Positions 20,285 to 36,294 of a stretch of DNA of 64,000 nucleotides are shown here, in pieces; the first letter of the stretch is position 1; every line of letters starts with the position of its first letter. Position numbers and translations under genes: made by a program. The stretch is from Haematococcus lacustris (Eukaryota > Chlorophyta > Chlorophyceae > Chlamydomonadales > Haematococcaceae). The DNA is taken from NCBI GenBank assembly GCA_030144725.1, contig JASKMD010000155.1, positions 456,001-520,000 on the forward strand, given 5' to 3'. The notes under the pieces were generated by a model. That model searched no databases, was not told the origin of the DNA, and saw only the letters and a program-made list of their open reading frames with translations.

Positions 20285-21239
20285 ATGGTTGATCTCCTTG
20301 CTGAGGGCTGGCCCAGACTCCCCGCATCCTTCGATGCCGTTGATGTAGGCCTGGGTTGCCCCCCTCCTTCCCCGTTCCCTCCTCTCCCGTCACCCCCCCG
20401 GCCAACTTCCCCCGACCCCACCTGCTCCCAGCCGACCTGCTGGCCCCCCTATACCTTGCATCCTCGCCGCCTGCCAAGCCGTGCTGCAGGCTGCTGCCAG
20501 GGTGTGCCATCCAAGCGCATATCTGCACCTGCCGACACATCATGCAAAAGGCTGGTCACACGTTTAGTCCAACCACTAGTGCTGCTGCCGCAGCCAAGCT
20601 ACTATGTTGCTGCCCTGCTTGCAAAGCCCACCGACGCCTCCGCTCCCCCCTTCCCCCTCCCCTCCCACCCCTTCCCCCCCTCCGCCATCTCCCCCCCCCC
20701 CCTCCCCCCCCTCCCACCCCTCCCACCCCCCCTTCTCCCTCCCCTCGCCCCCCTCCCCCCTCCCCTCCCCACCCTTCCCCTTCCCCTCGCCCCTCTCCCC
20801 CATCTCCTTCACCTTGCCCAGCTCCACCAAGTCCTCCCTTCGACAGCTGCCTCAACCCCTCTCCAGCCCCACTCCCTGACGCCAGTAGCTGTAGGCTGTG
20901 ACTCAGGCCTGCAGCACAGCTCCACTGCTGGCCCCTGTCCCCGCGCTACCTGCCCTGCGCTACCCTGCCCTGTTTGTTAGTTAGTTTAAAAAACCCCTGT
21001 TTTGGGGGTATGTCAGAGCTTTGGCCGTAATGTGGCAAGCATGTGGAGCCCAGGCATATGTCGACTATTGTTGAACAGCATGCTTGAAGCCATACTCAGT
21101 AGTATAAACATTATTCATATTGGCGCAGTGGTGGAGAGGTTACTGTGAGGCGCCATTACAGCACCTTGGCCCTCAACCTAGAGCCTTCATTGCAGTGGAA
21201 CACTAAGTGTGGACCTCTACAAAACGGTGTTTTTGTCTG
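20285..21239. other. Pyrimidine-rich low-complexity region
   Basis: About 20360-20470 and 20640-20820 are C/T-rich (CCCCTCCC-type), giving Pro-rich and Gly-rich false frames. No splice-supported gene was recognised. Low-complexity DNA ends near 20870. Confidence 0.6.
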
Positions 21240-21520
21240 TGTGTAGTTCCCATGCACATGGCACACGCATGGCATAGACATGGCATACACATGGCACATG
21301 GTCGCCTACCACCTACACTATTGCCTGACCCCGGAGGGCTATGATGTAGAGTTGGCATGAGAAACATGCACTAAGTGTAAGCTGATAACAGCTCAAGAGG
21401 GGGGGGGGGGGGCACACACTACTGTGGCACAGCGGGCTGGGTCTTGGTGGCTTGTCTCGCAACCGCTTGTACCCAGGCCTGGGTACTCCTTGCCCTTGGC
21501 TGGCAGCTTCCCCTGTTCTG
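21240..21520 (-). mobile_element. Fanzor-like element copy C, 3' end only
   Basis: Read on the minus strand this covers the C-terminal KEYPGLG/RDKPP codons (diverged), then the noncoding tail starting near the GCTGTTATCAGCTTAC motif through CAGGCAATAGTG...GGTGGTAGGCGACCATG. The distal tail is degraded into CATGGCA repeats. A poly-G tract lies at 21400-21412. Confidence 0.65.
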
Positions 21521-22129
21521 GCCAGTCCGCTGGCATGAACAGTAGCGATGTGAGCAGCGCGGAACTCACCGGACTGCACAGTTGCAGCGACTACGACTGT
21601 TTTCGCGGGCTTTCAGTCGGACGCGGCTCTTGCTCCGCGGTAGTGGGCCGCTTCCTCGGAGGCATTGCGCCACCAGCTCATACCAGCTCATACCTGCTCA
21701 TACCCGTGTGTCACACACTCTCGCACCTCCAAAAGGCACCTCCAAGGGGCACCGCCTAAGGTTCAAGCACCTTCAAAGGGCTGCCTAATACGAGCTAACA
21801 TGGTTGGCTTGCTATTGGACACCTCAGCACCGCGCAGCACCCATTGGCCCTTCACCCTTCAGGTGCAAAATGACCCACAAAGCCAAGCTGCATAGCATGA
21901 GATGGCATACATGTGCGGTCTGTAGTTACCTCCAGAGGGCACCTCCAAAGGGCGTAGCTCAGCCCTTGCCTTCTTGGGGCTTGGAATGCAACAACCTTCC
22001 ATCCCTATAACGCTACATAGCCTTCCCCTCTTGGGGCGTGGGATGCAACATACATCCTGCAACATACAGCAGCAACGCCCTCATCGGCTCGCAAAGGCAG
22101 CACCACGTGCCCCCTTTAAGGTCACTAGT
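21521..22129. other. No gene recognised
   Basis: Contains several dispersed CACCTCCAAAGGG-type motifs (about 21725-21780 and 21930-21955). No coding signal was supported. Confidence 0.4.
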
Positions 22130-22395
22130 CTTGGCTGTGTATAGTTATGCGCATGGCATCCCATGCGCATGGCATAGCCGCCTTCCACCTACACTATTGC
22201 CTGACCCCTGTGACAGGGCTATAGTCTAGAGTTGACATGACAAACATGCACTGGTGTGGGCTGATGACATCTCAAGAGCAGGGTACACACTACTGTGCCA
22301 CAGGCTTCTTCTTCTGCTGCTGCTGCTGCTGCTGCTGGGCGGTCTTGCAGCCGCTTGTAGCCAAGGCCTGGGTAATCCCTTCCTAGTCATTATGA
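22130..22395 (-). mobile_element. Fanzor-like element copy D, 3' end only
   Basis: On the minus strand, a diverged C-terminal segment with an expanded CAG run (about 22305-22338) is followed by the shared tail (GAGATGTCATCAGCCCAC ... CAGGCAATAGTGTAGGTGG ... GCCATGCGCATGG). It is a tail-only copy. Confidence 0.65.
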
Positions 22396-24009
22396 CGCTA
22401 GGTGCTGGGCTATGCGACGTCAATGCTATCTCCAAGCACCTCATGGTTCCACGCTTCATAGGGTCACCCCAGCCTCCCCTGGTGCCAACGCCAGCTGCGC
22501 CTCCGCCATCTCCTCCAGCTGTAGACATGGTGCACACAAGGCACACAAGGTCTGTAGGGTTCTCAGTTTGTGTGTACAAGCTCGTTGGCGCTGCCTTCGG
22601 TGCTCGTTGGCGCTGCCTCGTTGGCGCTGCTCGTTGGCGCTGCCTTGCCTCCGCTGTCCTGCCATCTGCCGCTGTCCTACCACCTGCCGCTGTCCTGCCA
22701 CCTGCCGCCGTCCTGCCTTCTGCCACCTGCCCGTCCCCTGCCGCCCTCCTGCCATCTGCAAGTCACCTGCCAGATGCCAGCCGGGGATAAGTGCACAACA
22801 CAAGGCCCTTGAGCGCTAGCGGATTTGCAGCTCAGGCAGCACATGGTGGTCATGGTGGTTCAGCTCAACCTCCAATCTCCAACAGCTCTGAGGTCAGCCT
22901 GGTCGTCATTGGTTGTCAGGAGATGAGGAGCAGCTTGGCTGCCTTCGCCCAGGATCCAGGAGCATAGCACAGGCTACACAGGTCACAGGTCACCTTGTTC
23001 ACCTTGCGCATGCCGGCCCTGTTCTGCAATGGATGGTGTTCAGAGAGTGCCCACTGCTGTAGTGAGCTGGCACCAAGGGTGGGTCAGACTAGCCCAGACC
23101 TGCTACGTCCCTCCTCGCCCCGCCCTGTCCTGTGCACCGGCTCCACCCCACCCGGCCTTCCCTTGCCCAGACCTGCTACGCCCTCCTCACCCCACCCTGT
23201 CCTGCCCACCCTGCCCGGCTCACCTAATTTCTAAGCGATGTTGGTCGGAGCTGTGGCAGCGCTTCCCCACCCGCCAGGTCCAAGAGCAAAGAATGCACGC
23301 AGGCGGCAAAGGCACCGCATGGCCCCAGGCCCCCCAGAGGCCGGTACTCCCAGGACATCTGCAGCCGCCCCACCTGTGGTGCAGCAGCCAGCAGTCAGCA
23401 GCCTGCAGGCCTTACAGGTAGTTGTACTGGCGGAGTGGGCTGTCTGGCATGCGCGGTGGGCAGACGAGGGGAATGGGAAGGTAGACAGGCACTGTGGTTG
23501 GCAGACATCATCATGTTCATCATCATGTTGTCGTGATGATGATGACAGTATTGGACCTGTCACAAGCGTATGCCTGGTACATGGGGCAGGAGATGGGAGA
23601 GGCTGAGTGTCATGAGTTGGCTGGCAGTGGGCAGGCTGGCAGGCAGTCCCTGATGCTGGCTGGGTCCAGGTTCTGTAAGCAGACAAGGGTGCAGGCATAC
23701 CTTGGCGCTGCCTTGTGCTTCCTAGGCTAATACATCACTGCACCGCACTTAAGCTGGACCGATCTAGAACGATCTGGTAGTGAGGGATTCCCCTCCCCAC
23801 CACCCTCATGACATATGTATACGACTTATGCAGCGTCCGGTCCCGGTACTGACGGGTCTGACTAGCTGACGGGTCATCACTCCATGAATCACTCCATGAA
23901 TCTCCAGCCCAAGTTGCTTGAAAAAGCCCCAGCCGTCACAAAGCACATCGGGCAATGGCTCGGAAGAAGCGGAAGGGCACTGTAAAGCAAACGCAGGGCC
24001 CGACGAAAA
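22396..24009. other. Gene-poor stretch with minisatellite
   Basis: 22580-22770 holds two tandem arrays, CGTTGGCGCTGC (about 4 units) and a CCACCTGCCGCTGTCCTG-type unit (about 4 units). About 23095-23225 is an imperfect duplication of TGCTACGYCCCTCCTC. No splice-supported gene was recognised, and open frames are short. Confidence 0.45.
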
Positions 24010-24014
24010 CCTCA

Positions 24015-24238
24015 ATTATGACTAGTGCATGCACATTATGCCAACTCTAGACCATAGCCCTGTTACGGGGTCAGGCAATGTTGAAGGTGGTAGCCGACCA
24101 TGTGCCGTGAGCCATGCGCATGGGAACACTCCACGCAGCCCCTGAACACCATTTGAGTGGTCCCTGGTGGTCCCTAGTGGTCTCTAATGGTTCGCCTCAT
24201 ATGGATGCCCTAGTGATGAACGAGGGGGCTGGCAGGCC
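24015..24238 (+). mobile_element. Fanzor-like element copy B, solo 3' tail
   Basis: Noncoding tail only: GTGCATGCACATTATGCCAA, GACCATAGCCCTG, CAGGCAATG, GAACACTCCACGCAGCCCCT, the repeated GGTCCCTRGTGG, and the end GAGGGGGCTGG. No coding part precedes it. Confidence 0.75.
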
Positions 24239-24665
24239 GGTGCAGCATGATAACTAGCCATTGGTTGGTAAGATACCAAGTCCTAATTGTGGCGAGCAAG
24301 GACCCTCAATTGAGGCAACAGGGTTACATCAAACCAGGTTTGTCCTAGGTAACAAGGCAACGAATAGAACAACCTGCCCTACCAGTCTGAATGAGCAAAG
24401 CAGACATGGCTATAGTACATCAGCTCAACCTTTGTTCGCTGGCTCTTCCGACCACCTCGTGGTTTCCCTCAGGTCCCTCAACCATGGTCAAAAACATTCC
24501 ACTTGTCGATGTTTCCTTCGGGCCAGACACACTCCGCCCTTCACTCCGCTCCACGCGCTTTATATTACTATACATGCAGTCTTGCTGTTCATGCAGTCTT
24601 GCGTCGCTCACAGAGTCAAGGTGCATGGCCCCACTCCCACGCAGGACACAGTGGAGAATGCCTCC

Positions 24666-26325
24666 CTAGTCCTCCAAGTCCTCCTTTACAAAGCGGCCAG
24701 TGCCTGGGTTGATGGCTGCACACCATTGGGCCAGCAGCGGCAACAGCAGCAGCAACAGCTCAGCTGACACGCCATCCAGCGGCAGCATCCATGGTTGGCA
24801 GCGACCACATTCACTGTCATTGTTGGGTTGCGTCTTGGTGGCTCGCATCTTCCCATGGCAGTATACATTACATTGCAGTGTGTACCATCACGTATGGCGA
24901 GTCAAATTGCACATCACAACAAAACTCACCTGCAAACAGGAAGAAGAGAATGAAAGCAGCCAGGCCAAACTCCGTATCCTGGAGCGGCAGACCGGTCTCA
25001 ATGTCGAACTGGGCCAGCGCACCCTTGCCTGTCAGCGTCTCCCCAATCAGAGACGCAGCGAACCCCAGCTGGGCTACACGGCCTGCACACACAGCCAGCT
25101 TGGCTGTGTGAGGACAGGCTGTGGGGGAGGGAGCAGCAGCTGGACATGCCACAAGACTCTGGCAATCCTACTTGGACTATGGATCCATGGGATTCTACAT
25201 TCACAAGACATGCCACAGACAAAATGACGAACTCATATTGCACAAGCTGTAGGCCTAGCCCCACCCACTCCCCAAACTCCATAGCCAGTCAGTGGCCAAA
25301 CCCTACTCACCCACAAACAGCTCGTTCTCCTTGGTAAAGCCGAAGCTGCCAGAGATGCCGAAGAAACGGGCGGGGTTGGCCAGTGACACCCGTGGGTCCT
25401 GCAGCGCGCCCTTGGGCCGCTGGGCAACCTCCTCATCAGGCACAAAGGTGCCAGATGCCGGCAGCACGGCAGCCACCAGGTTGAACAGAATCAAGCCCAC
25501 CACCAGCTCATCTACCTGCGGTCAGGCATTGGGAAGCATTCCTCGAGTGTGTCCTGCATAGACACCCTGGTGCTGAGCTGGTCAGGTCTGGAAGAGCATG
25601 CAGCAAGAGCCATGTCAGGAAAGCTCTGCACTGCTCGTAGGGAAAAGTTATGTTCCTCAGAGCACACACATGTCGCACCTGCAGCATGTTGACCTTGTCA
25701 TCAAAGATTTCGTAGCCCAGCTGCGCCAATGCCCCTTTACCAGTCAGCAACTCGCCTGCAGGATGGCTCCAACATTGGCATTCAAAGAAGTGGGTGTGGC
25801 GTCAGGGGCTGGCAGTTTGGATTGAGGGTGCTGCAATGTGCATTTGCACGGCCAGGTAGGGAGGTCACATTGGATCGGCATCCGACGCTTGGCAATTCGT
25901 CGACGCAGCAGCCGTGCAACACTCACCGATCAAACTGAGTGCAAAGCCGAGCATGGCGGCGCGGCCCTGCGCGGAGCCGGGGGGCGCGCATGAATTGCGA
26001 TTGTTTTAGTGCTCGTAGTGTGCACTCGTAGCAGGTGCCTGTTGCGAGGGCCGCGCCTTACCACGAACAGCTCATTCTCTTTGGTAAACCCCAGTTGCAG
26101 TCCTCGTCTCCGCGAACTGGTTGGCGCAGAGCTTGCATTCTTGCCCTGCAAAGGTACCAGGCGCCATCTTACCCGGCGCAACTGGCGAAGCCCTAACCGA
26201 CCTGTAAACGAGCACGCGCTTACGACAGGCTTTGGCGCAGTCCTCAGCACTGCGAGTACCCGTACTGCAGGGCTGCGTGCGCTGCAAGTGGGGGCGAATG
26301 CACGTGTGGAGGAACGGGTCAGCAT
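24666..26325 (-). CDS. PSBS: Photosystem II 22 kDa protein PsbS
   Basis: Thylakoid pH-responsive protein that triggers energy-dependent quenching. Six exons with consistent phases: 26325-26062, 25966-25927, 25755-25679, 25515-25311, 25082-24930, 24715-24666; predicted 262 residues. Exon 1 encodes an Arg/Ser/Ala-rich transit peptide and the first LGFTKENELFV. The fold is an internal duplication: GRAAMLGFALSLIGE...TGKGALAQL is mirrored by GFTKENELFVGRVAQLGF...TGKGALAQFDIETGLPL. The protein ends AINPGTGRFVKEDLED. Each half gives two membrane helices, as in all PsbS. In the first half the lumenal loop (YEIFDDKVNMLQ) is unlike plant PsbS. Acidic residues occur in both loops, but I cannot assign the pH sensors. 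Exon 2 is only 40 nt. Exon 1 might hide a 56-nt intron (about 26230), but the uninterrupted frame is simpler. Confidence 0.95.
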
Positions 26326-26663
26326 TTCTGCAGGGGTGCTAAGCGGTGTACTGTGAAAGCTAGTGGGCGCAGGTCGAACTATGCAAATAGCGTGCGGTAC
26401 GCAGCTAAATAGTCCGCGTAGGTGGATCACATGTGTGGCGTCTGCGGTTAGAGTTTGTGGTTGTCGTGTTTGACAAACGTTTGCTTGCTTGCAGATGCCC
26501 AGCCATCCCCCCTACTCCTCACACCCCCACTCCCGCTTAGCTACCCACTCGCACTGCAGCTTAGCCCCACCTGCTTCCTGTTCCTGCCCCCCGACCCCAG
26601 CTCAGTCGGCACTTGTTCACTGCTACTGTTGCAACACCCACTACCTCAATTGAAGGTCCTAAG

Positions 26664-27107
26664 CAGTGATGGGTAATACGTGTATCGATACAGGAAATAC
26701 AACAAGAAATACGTGTATTTTTTGTATCGATACAATACAGCGATACATAGGCAACATGTCACGCGGGAAAGGAGCAGCTAGGAGCAGTGCAGCCAGTCCC
26801 GCAGCCTGTCCTTGATGTCTGGGCAGGACGGCGACGTCGGAAAGTCAGGGCCTCCCAACTCTGATGTTCTTGCATGTAAAACCGGCACATGCGGCCGACT
26901 GCTCCGGGAGCGGGCCGATGGCTTTAGCCCCGCGCGGCATGGCTTTAGCGCTGACTCTAGTTGTGGCAGCAACCAGCAGCTGCTGCGAAGGCACCCACGC
27001 AACTTGCCGGCCGGCACTTGTATTTTTAAATACGATAAGTGTATTTTTGTATTATACAAAAAATACGTATCGGTATCGATACACATATCTCGTATTACCC
27101 ATCATTG
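26664..27107. mobile_element. hAT-like MITE
   Basis: 444 bp with inverted ends CAGTGATGGGTAATACG and CAATGATGGGTAATACG (minus strand). They are extended imperfectly by GTATCGATAC-rich inverted sequence. 8-mers GTCCTAAG (26656-26663) and ATCCTAAG (27108-27115) flank it, a near-perfect 8-bp duplication. It has no coding capacity. CA-starting TIRs plus an 8-bp TSD fit hAT. Confidence 0.85.
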
Positions 27108-27463
27108 ATCCTAAGCACAAAGAGACAGAATGAGCACACCATATCTTCCTCGTCCCCTTTTTTCACTGTGTCGTGACCCAACGAGCATAAGGCATATTCT
27201 AGACACGCAATAGCAGCTATTGGACAGCATATACAAGGTTGACAGTTGGACGGTTGAGACTCAACGAAGCTTACCCCTGTGAAGAGTCGTCATCGAGCCC
27301 CCCCCCAAGAGCGCGCAGCTCATCTGATGCGGTCGATGAACACAGGAGCAAAGTGCGGCTAGAAGTGCAAGGATGCGCCGCGCAGGCGCTCTGTTCCGCA
27401 GGCGGTTGGAGCGCTGTCAAACCACTGGCGCATTGGAATCGACTGCATGTTTGCACGGCGACG
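27108..27463. promoter_or_regulatory. Intergenic/5' region of the DnaJ gene
   Basis: No gene was recognised. It spans from the MITE to the chosen DnaJ start and presumably holds the promoter and 5' UTR. PSBS lies further left in the opposite orientation. Confidence 0.4.
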
Positions 27464-29808
27464 ATGCCGCAAGCACAAGTGGTAGGGCGGGTGGTACAAT
27501 TGCCGGCTCCCTGCTGCTCTCATGCTCTATATGCTTGTAATGCAGGGCGGTGCGCGCAGCCGTTCTTGCGAAACATCTTCACCAGTGCCAGTAGGTAGCC
27601 CCTTGATTGCAATTCATGAAGGTTCTCGATTTACAGGCAACCCTACTTGGCATTGGTATGCCACCGTGCTCACAGGCTCCCTTGCTTCCAATTACTATGA
27701 CGTGCTTGGCCTAGGCAGTGGTGCCTCTGATCAGGAAATCAAAAAAGCATACTATGCACTTGCCAAGAAGTACCATCCCGACACAAACAAGGTGCATAGC
27801 TGCAGACCCTTTCTCGCTGACAACAACAAAAGCAGCCTTGAGGCCTAATGTGAAAGGGGCATGCACTTGCTGTATCAGCAGGCTGCTGTATCAGAGTCCA
27901 CTAGCTGCCCACCCCTGCAGGATAATGCAGATGCAGCCAAGCGCTTCCAGGAGGTTCAAAAGGCATACGAGACTCTCAGGGATCCTGAGAAGCGAAGGTG
28001 GGTGGCCAGGTCCTGCTTATGCCTGGGGCAAGGTCTTGTCATGTCTAACAGCCCCACATGTGGTTCCATGCAGATTGTATGATCAAGTTGGGCATGAGAA
28101 CATGGAGCGCATGGAGCAAGGGGGGGGGGGCCCTGAGGCAGGGCCCAGCGGCTTCAGGGGGGGGGGGTTCCCGGTGAGCTGTTTGGACACTCCGCACTGT
28201 CATGCGCCTCTGCGCACTGTCATGCAGTCCAGGCCTGGCTACAAATCCCATGCCAGCTGGTCCTGCTACGCTACAGTCTGATGCAACCCAGCGGGGCTTA
28301 CCTACAGCATGGTGTATCAGCTTGGCTTGCCTGTCGCAGGGCGGCTTCCCTTTTGGTGGGCTTGGTGCTGACATCTTCCAGCAAATCTTTGAGCAAGACC
28401 CAATGCTGAGCCAGATGTTTGGCCGTGTGGCCCTCCAGCCTATCCGTGTGACCTTCATGGTGCGCCCAACAGGAGTGTGGAGCCACTGCAGCCAGCTCAT
28501 ACCCTGGTGTCCATGCCACACTACTGCATGCACAAACCCTCTGCTGGCTTCTTGTGGGCTGCCAGGGCAGCAACAGCGACAGCACAAGCAGCAGTAGCAG
28601 GACCTCCTGCCAGACAAGCAGCAGACACAAATGGTGGAAGCTGGCAAGGTAGCAAGCTTATTTCATTGCAGGCGATTAGATGGATAGTCGTACATGTGTA
28701 GTGCTAAGCATGGTCACGACATATTCAGCGTGATAGGCAGTGCAGCCTCGCCTCTGGTTCGCCTGCTGCTCCCAGAGACCGCAGCCAGCTAGGCACAGCC
28801 TACAATGGCTGCAGCTGTTAGTGGCACGGTCACCCCTTTAGTAAGCATAGCCCGACTACTGCCACTGCTGATGGTGGTAGCGGTGGCTTGTGCTGCGCAG
28901 GAGGCAGTAAAGGGCACCAGCCGGCGGGTGCAGCTGAGTGGTTCCCGAGGCTCTGCACCCACCAGCATTGATGTCAACATCCCTCCAGGGGTGGACACAG
29001 GTCAGCCACCTGCTTGTTGCTGGCCCATGGCTTAATAAGCATACAGCTGAAGGACAGACCGCGCTGGTGGTCACTGTTGAAGCACGTGTCCCTGATTGTG
29101 TACAGATGGGTGGGCTTATGTGCAGGTGACCAGATTGAGTTGCAGGTGAGTATACCTGGGAAACGCAGCACTGTACGTCTTAACATCCCTGTGGAGGTGG
29201 CACAACATCCAATCTTCACGTAAGAATTTGTGAAGCTATGTGCATGCCAAAAGCACAGCTTCATGGTTCCCAATCGCTGCAGATGCCATGCTTCTTGCGC
29301 AAAGGGACCACTGCTGATAGGGTGGTGATGGCGCAGGCGCGAAGGCCCAGACATCCACATGCAACACAGTCTTCCCTTGGCAGCCGCGCTCCTTGGGACC
29401 ACCATCACAGTGCCAACCATTGACGGCGACGTAGATGTGGTGGTTCCCCCTTGCTCCTCGGTAGGCAATCAATACACTACATGGCTGATTGACTAGCAGT
29501 ACGTTGCACCGGCACCCACCATGCCCTGCTACATTTTTTGCGCACAATGCCCGCAGCACGGCGATCGCTTGCGATTAAGAGGCAAAGGGGTGTACAGCGT
29601 CAGGCGCGGGCTGAAAGGAGACCAGTATGTCGAGCTCAAGGTGTCTGCACCCACAGCCCTGACAGCAAAGCAGGTGGGAAGGGTTGCTGGTACTCAAAGC
29701 AACCACTTTTGGAAAGGAAGAGCTCAAACCTGAGTTTATCTTGCGTCGCAGAGGGAGCTGCTCATCGCATTTCAGGAAGAGGAAAGGAAGAAGAAAGGCA
29801 GGGTTTGA
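27464..29808 (+). CDS. Organellar DnaJ (Hsp40) lacking the zinc-finger domain
   Basis: Co-chaperone that stimulates an Hsp70 ATPase. Ten exons, all phases consistent: 27464-27590, 27676-27791, 27921-27997, 28074-28173, 28340-28459, 28901-29000, 29126-29219, 29337-29460, 29557-29673, 29752-29808; predicted 343 residues. Exon 1 encodes a presequence-like leader rich in Arg and Ser (LRNIFTSAS), so an organelle, probably the mitochondrion. The J domain is [20 protein letters not shown]...YHPDTNK with the HPD motif, followed by a Gly/Phe region ([20 protein letters not shown]). It then passes directly from [16 protein letters not shown] to [18 protein letters not shown], with none of the four CxxCxGxG motifs of class A. 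The C-terminal substrate-binding and dimer region is DnaJ-like ([32 protein letters not shown]) and ends KKKGRV. Confidence 0.93.
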
Positions 29809-30117
29809 GAGCGCGTGCTTGCTCTTGGCCGGGATAAGAATGAATGTGTGACAAAGCGATCTTTTTAGGTCGTTCAAATGTAGCTCTATCTGTTTGCGGC
29901 CTACCTTCGCCCATCAGGCCGTTGAACTCCTAGTTATTACTTGACTAGCCCTGATGCTGGCGCACGCACCCTTCTCTTCCTTCGAATCGCGGCCCACTCA
30001 AGCCTCGGCAAGGCCGCCGCGATGCATTCGTGTGATTCCGCGGTGCGTAGCTTGCAGTAGAGGTGCTTACAAACCTTGCAACCACAAACCCTTATCGCGG
30101 CTACCTGTCCTGCAGGG

Positions 30118-31582
30118 CTTCTCAAGCTGACTTGTTCAACGCGTCTGCTGACCTTCTATTCGCCTCTACGGTGCCATTGCATACAGCTCTGGTGTCCCTT
30201 GGCGCCGCTCAAGGCTTGCACTCCGGTTCGCCGTTGGACAACCTCCAAAACTTTGCGCTGGTCAACTACGCTGTACCCCTGGTCCAGCTGGGTGTGTTCA
30301 AGGCTGTGGCCGCCGCAGCCCAGCCCACCTCGAATGAGCTTATGCAAGTCGCATCCTTGGTGGAGGTAGCCCGGTCTCACTTCGCGGGCCTGTTACCCTT
30401 GGAGAGTTTGGTAAGAGAAACCAGCGTCAAACCCGTGTTGGTACCCGCTGCCGCTGTACGGTTGGCGCAGAACTTCCGTTGCGGTCTGCTGTGCTTGCAG
30501 GGCACTGGGCGCAGTGTATGGCCCGCAGTGTGGCATAGCATAATCATGTTCATAATCTGGCCCTGGCAGGCACATGTGCGGCAGCTGCAACATCAAGAGG
30601 AACAGCAGGCAAAGCTCCTTGCACGTGCTACTGAGGTTGAATCTCTGCTTGACACTGTGCGGAGGCAAGCTTTCTTAAGCCGGCAGCTGGGTGCTGCCCC
30701 ACCAGCCACTCCCCGCAAAGGGGAAGCAGAAGAAGACCTGGCTGTCAAGCTGACATCTCCCTGCCCCCCCACCAAATCCACAATGGTCGCAGCCCAGTGG
30801 GTCCAGACATGGCTCATTGAACGTGCCAACCATGAGTCCAGCATGCGGCACCATTACGACCAGCAAGCCCAGCTACACCCTATGCTGAGTTTGGAGTGGT
30901 GCCGGTGGCACCTGACAGGCGTGGCATACGTCGTACAGGTGGGCTCATTTGAAATGTTTGCAGATACCACATAGAAGGCAGTCAATGTGAATCAAGCAAT
31001 AGTTCTTGCCGTAACTGCAAGATGCTGTTGCCATGTACAGTTTTTAGAAGCTGTCACAACCTTAACTTCCTGTGTGCTTTGCAGCCGCAGCTGCTGACCT
31101 AATGCTTGTGTTTCCTTCTCTCACAGATGATATGTGAGCTCAAGACGGGATACTACCTCTTTGCTGGCATCAACCTTGTGTACCAGATGGTCATGGACGC
31201 ACTTTCCCAGGCTAGCGCCACACACACTGGCAACAGCAGTGATGGGGACGTGGGACCCCCCAGCCCACGAGTGCTGCAGCCTCACCTGCAGGCACAGTGG
31301 GCAAAGGGTGTGTTTGGCTTGTACAAGCGTGCTTCCACGGCGGAGTAGTGTATGCATTTGATTGTGTGACGAGCCCTTGATGCTGTACATTAGCACACCT
31401 TGCACACCTTGAACCTCCCTTGCAGGCTGCCTGCTGATTTTGTGGCATACAACGCGATTACTCTTCTCCAGAGACACCAGCTTGTTGCACCAGGTGCTGC
31501 ATATATTGAGGGCAGGCTGGGTTTGCATACCAGGATGCTGTTACGGGAAGCGCACTCCTCATACCTGATGACGGGCGGATAG
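30118..31582 (+). CDS. Unrecognised protein-coding gene
   Basis: Exons are supported by splice sites and open frames, not by a known family. The first clear exon follows CTGCAG at 30117 and encodes ASQADLFNASADLLFAST, an Ala/Leu-rich helical region with LVNYAVPLVQLGVF, to about 30465. A later exon (about 30570-30940) has a coiled-coil-like HQEEQQAKLLARATEVESLL segment and ends HLTGVAYVVQ before GTGGGC. The exon from 31127 starts MICELKTGYYLFAGINLVYQ. The last exon from about 31426 encodes LPADFVAYNAITLLQRHQLV and ends YLMTGG at TAG 31580-31582. The start exon and the junction near 31315 are unresolved; an ATG at 30022 is a candidate start. The interval after the DnaJ stop is only about 200 bp. 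I cannot assign a function. Confidence 0.5.
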
Positions 31583-32463
31583 CACCACTGTACCTTGGTT
31601 TGTGTCTTGCCTCTGCTCGTTTTGTCCTCTGTTACGTCTGTTGGGCACTTGTACTCTTGTACTCTTGTTTCAATATGTATCTCGAAGCTACTGTGTCAGA
31701 TTGTGTAAGGTCCAATGTCACTCTTTGGTTGCAATGGCGCACTGGCCTGGTACTGGTAGACTCCAGCGTCGTGCTGACCACAAGTCCACTCCCACCTGTT
31801 TAACCCAGGCACCTCCATACCCACTGAGGGCTTGGGGTCTGAAGTTCGGTCAGACCTGTTGACATCGAAAGCAAGATGCATGCACGCCCTGGGCAGCCAA
31901 TGCTCACCCGCCAGTGCTGGCGTGCATGTCAGCTGCATGATGCTGTGACATGCTATGTAGTGAGATGTAGTGCTACGAGGGAGATGACCCACAGCTAATA
32001 CCCTGCTCCATGTCGAGTAGGGGAGTTGTTCTCTAGGCTTTGACAGGATGGTCACCAAACACGAACACCACTGTCGCGCCTCATGACTGCGCTGTAACCT
32101 GATGCATAATGTGTCCACACTGTGACCACACAAGCTACATCACATGCAGCAGACCAAATTACACTTCAGCGGAATTGCAGCCCACGATGTCACACGCTGA
32201 TGCTTGAACCCCTCAGGACGAGTTGAACCGGCTTTGGCATGACAGCCTTGCACTGATGCAATGCACCGTTTCCACCAGCTTACATACAGCACAGAGTTTG
32301 ATGCATGTCCATTGTCATCCAAGGAAAGAGCATGAGCAAAGCAGAGCCTGCTAAAATCAGACAGCTCTCTGAAACCAGGACCCTGAACATTCTCCAGCCC
32401 CTGCAAGCGGTGGCAAAGCAGTCTAGCCATTGCCAACTCAAACACGCAAGTCACCAAGCCACA
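31583..32463. other. Intergenic, no clear gene
   Basis: Presumed 3' region of the upstream gene. A minus-strand frame at 32140-32457 lacks recognisable domains and may be the 3' UTR of the candidate minus-strand gene to its right. Confidence 0.35.

Positions 32464-36294
<3,831 letters not shown>

Noticed and set aside
20285..20980. Pro-rich 231-residue frame and Gly-rich antisense frames
   Set aside because: Pyrimidine-tract artefacts with no splice sites or family resemblance.
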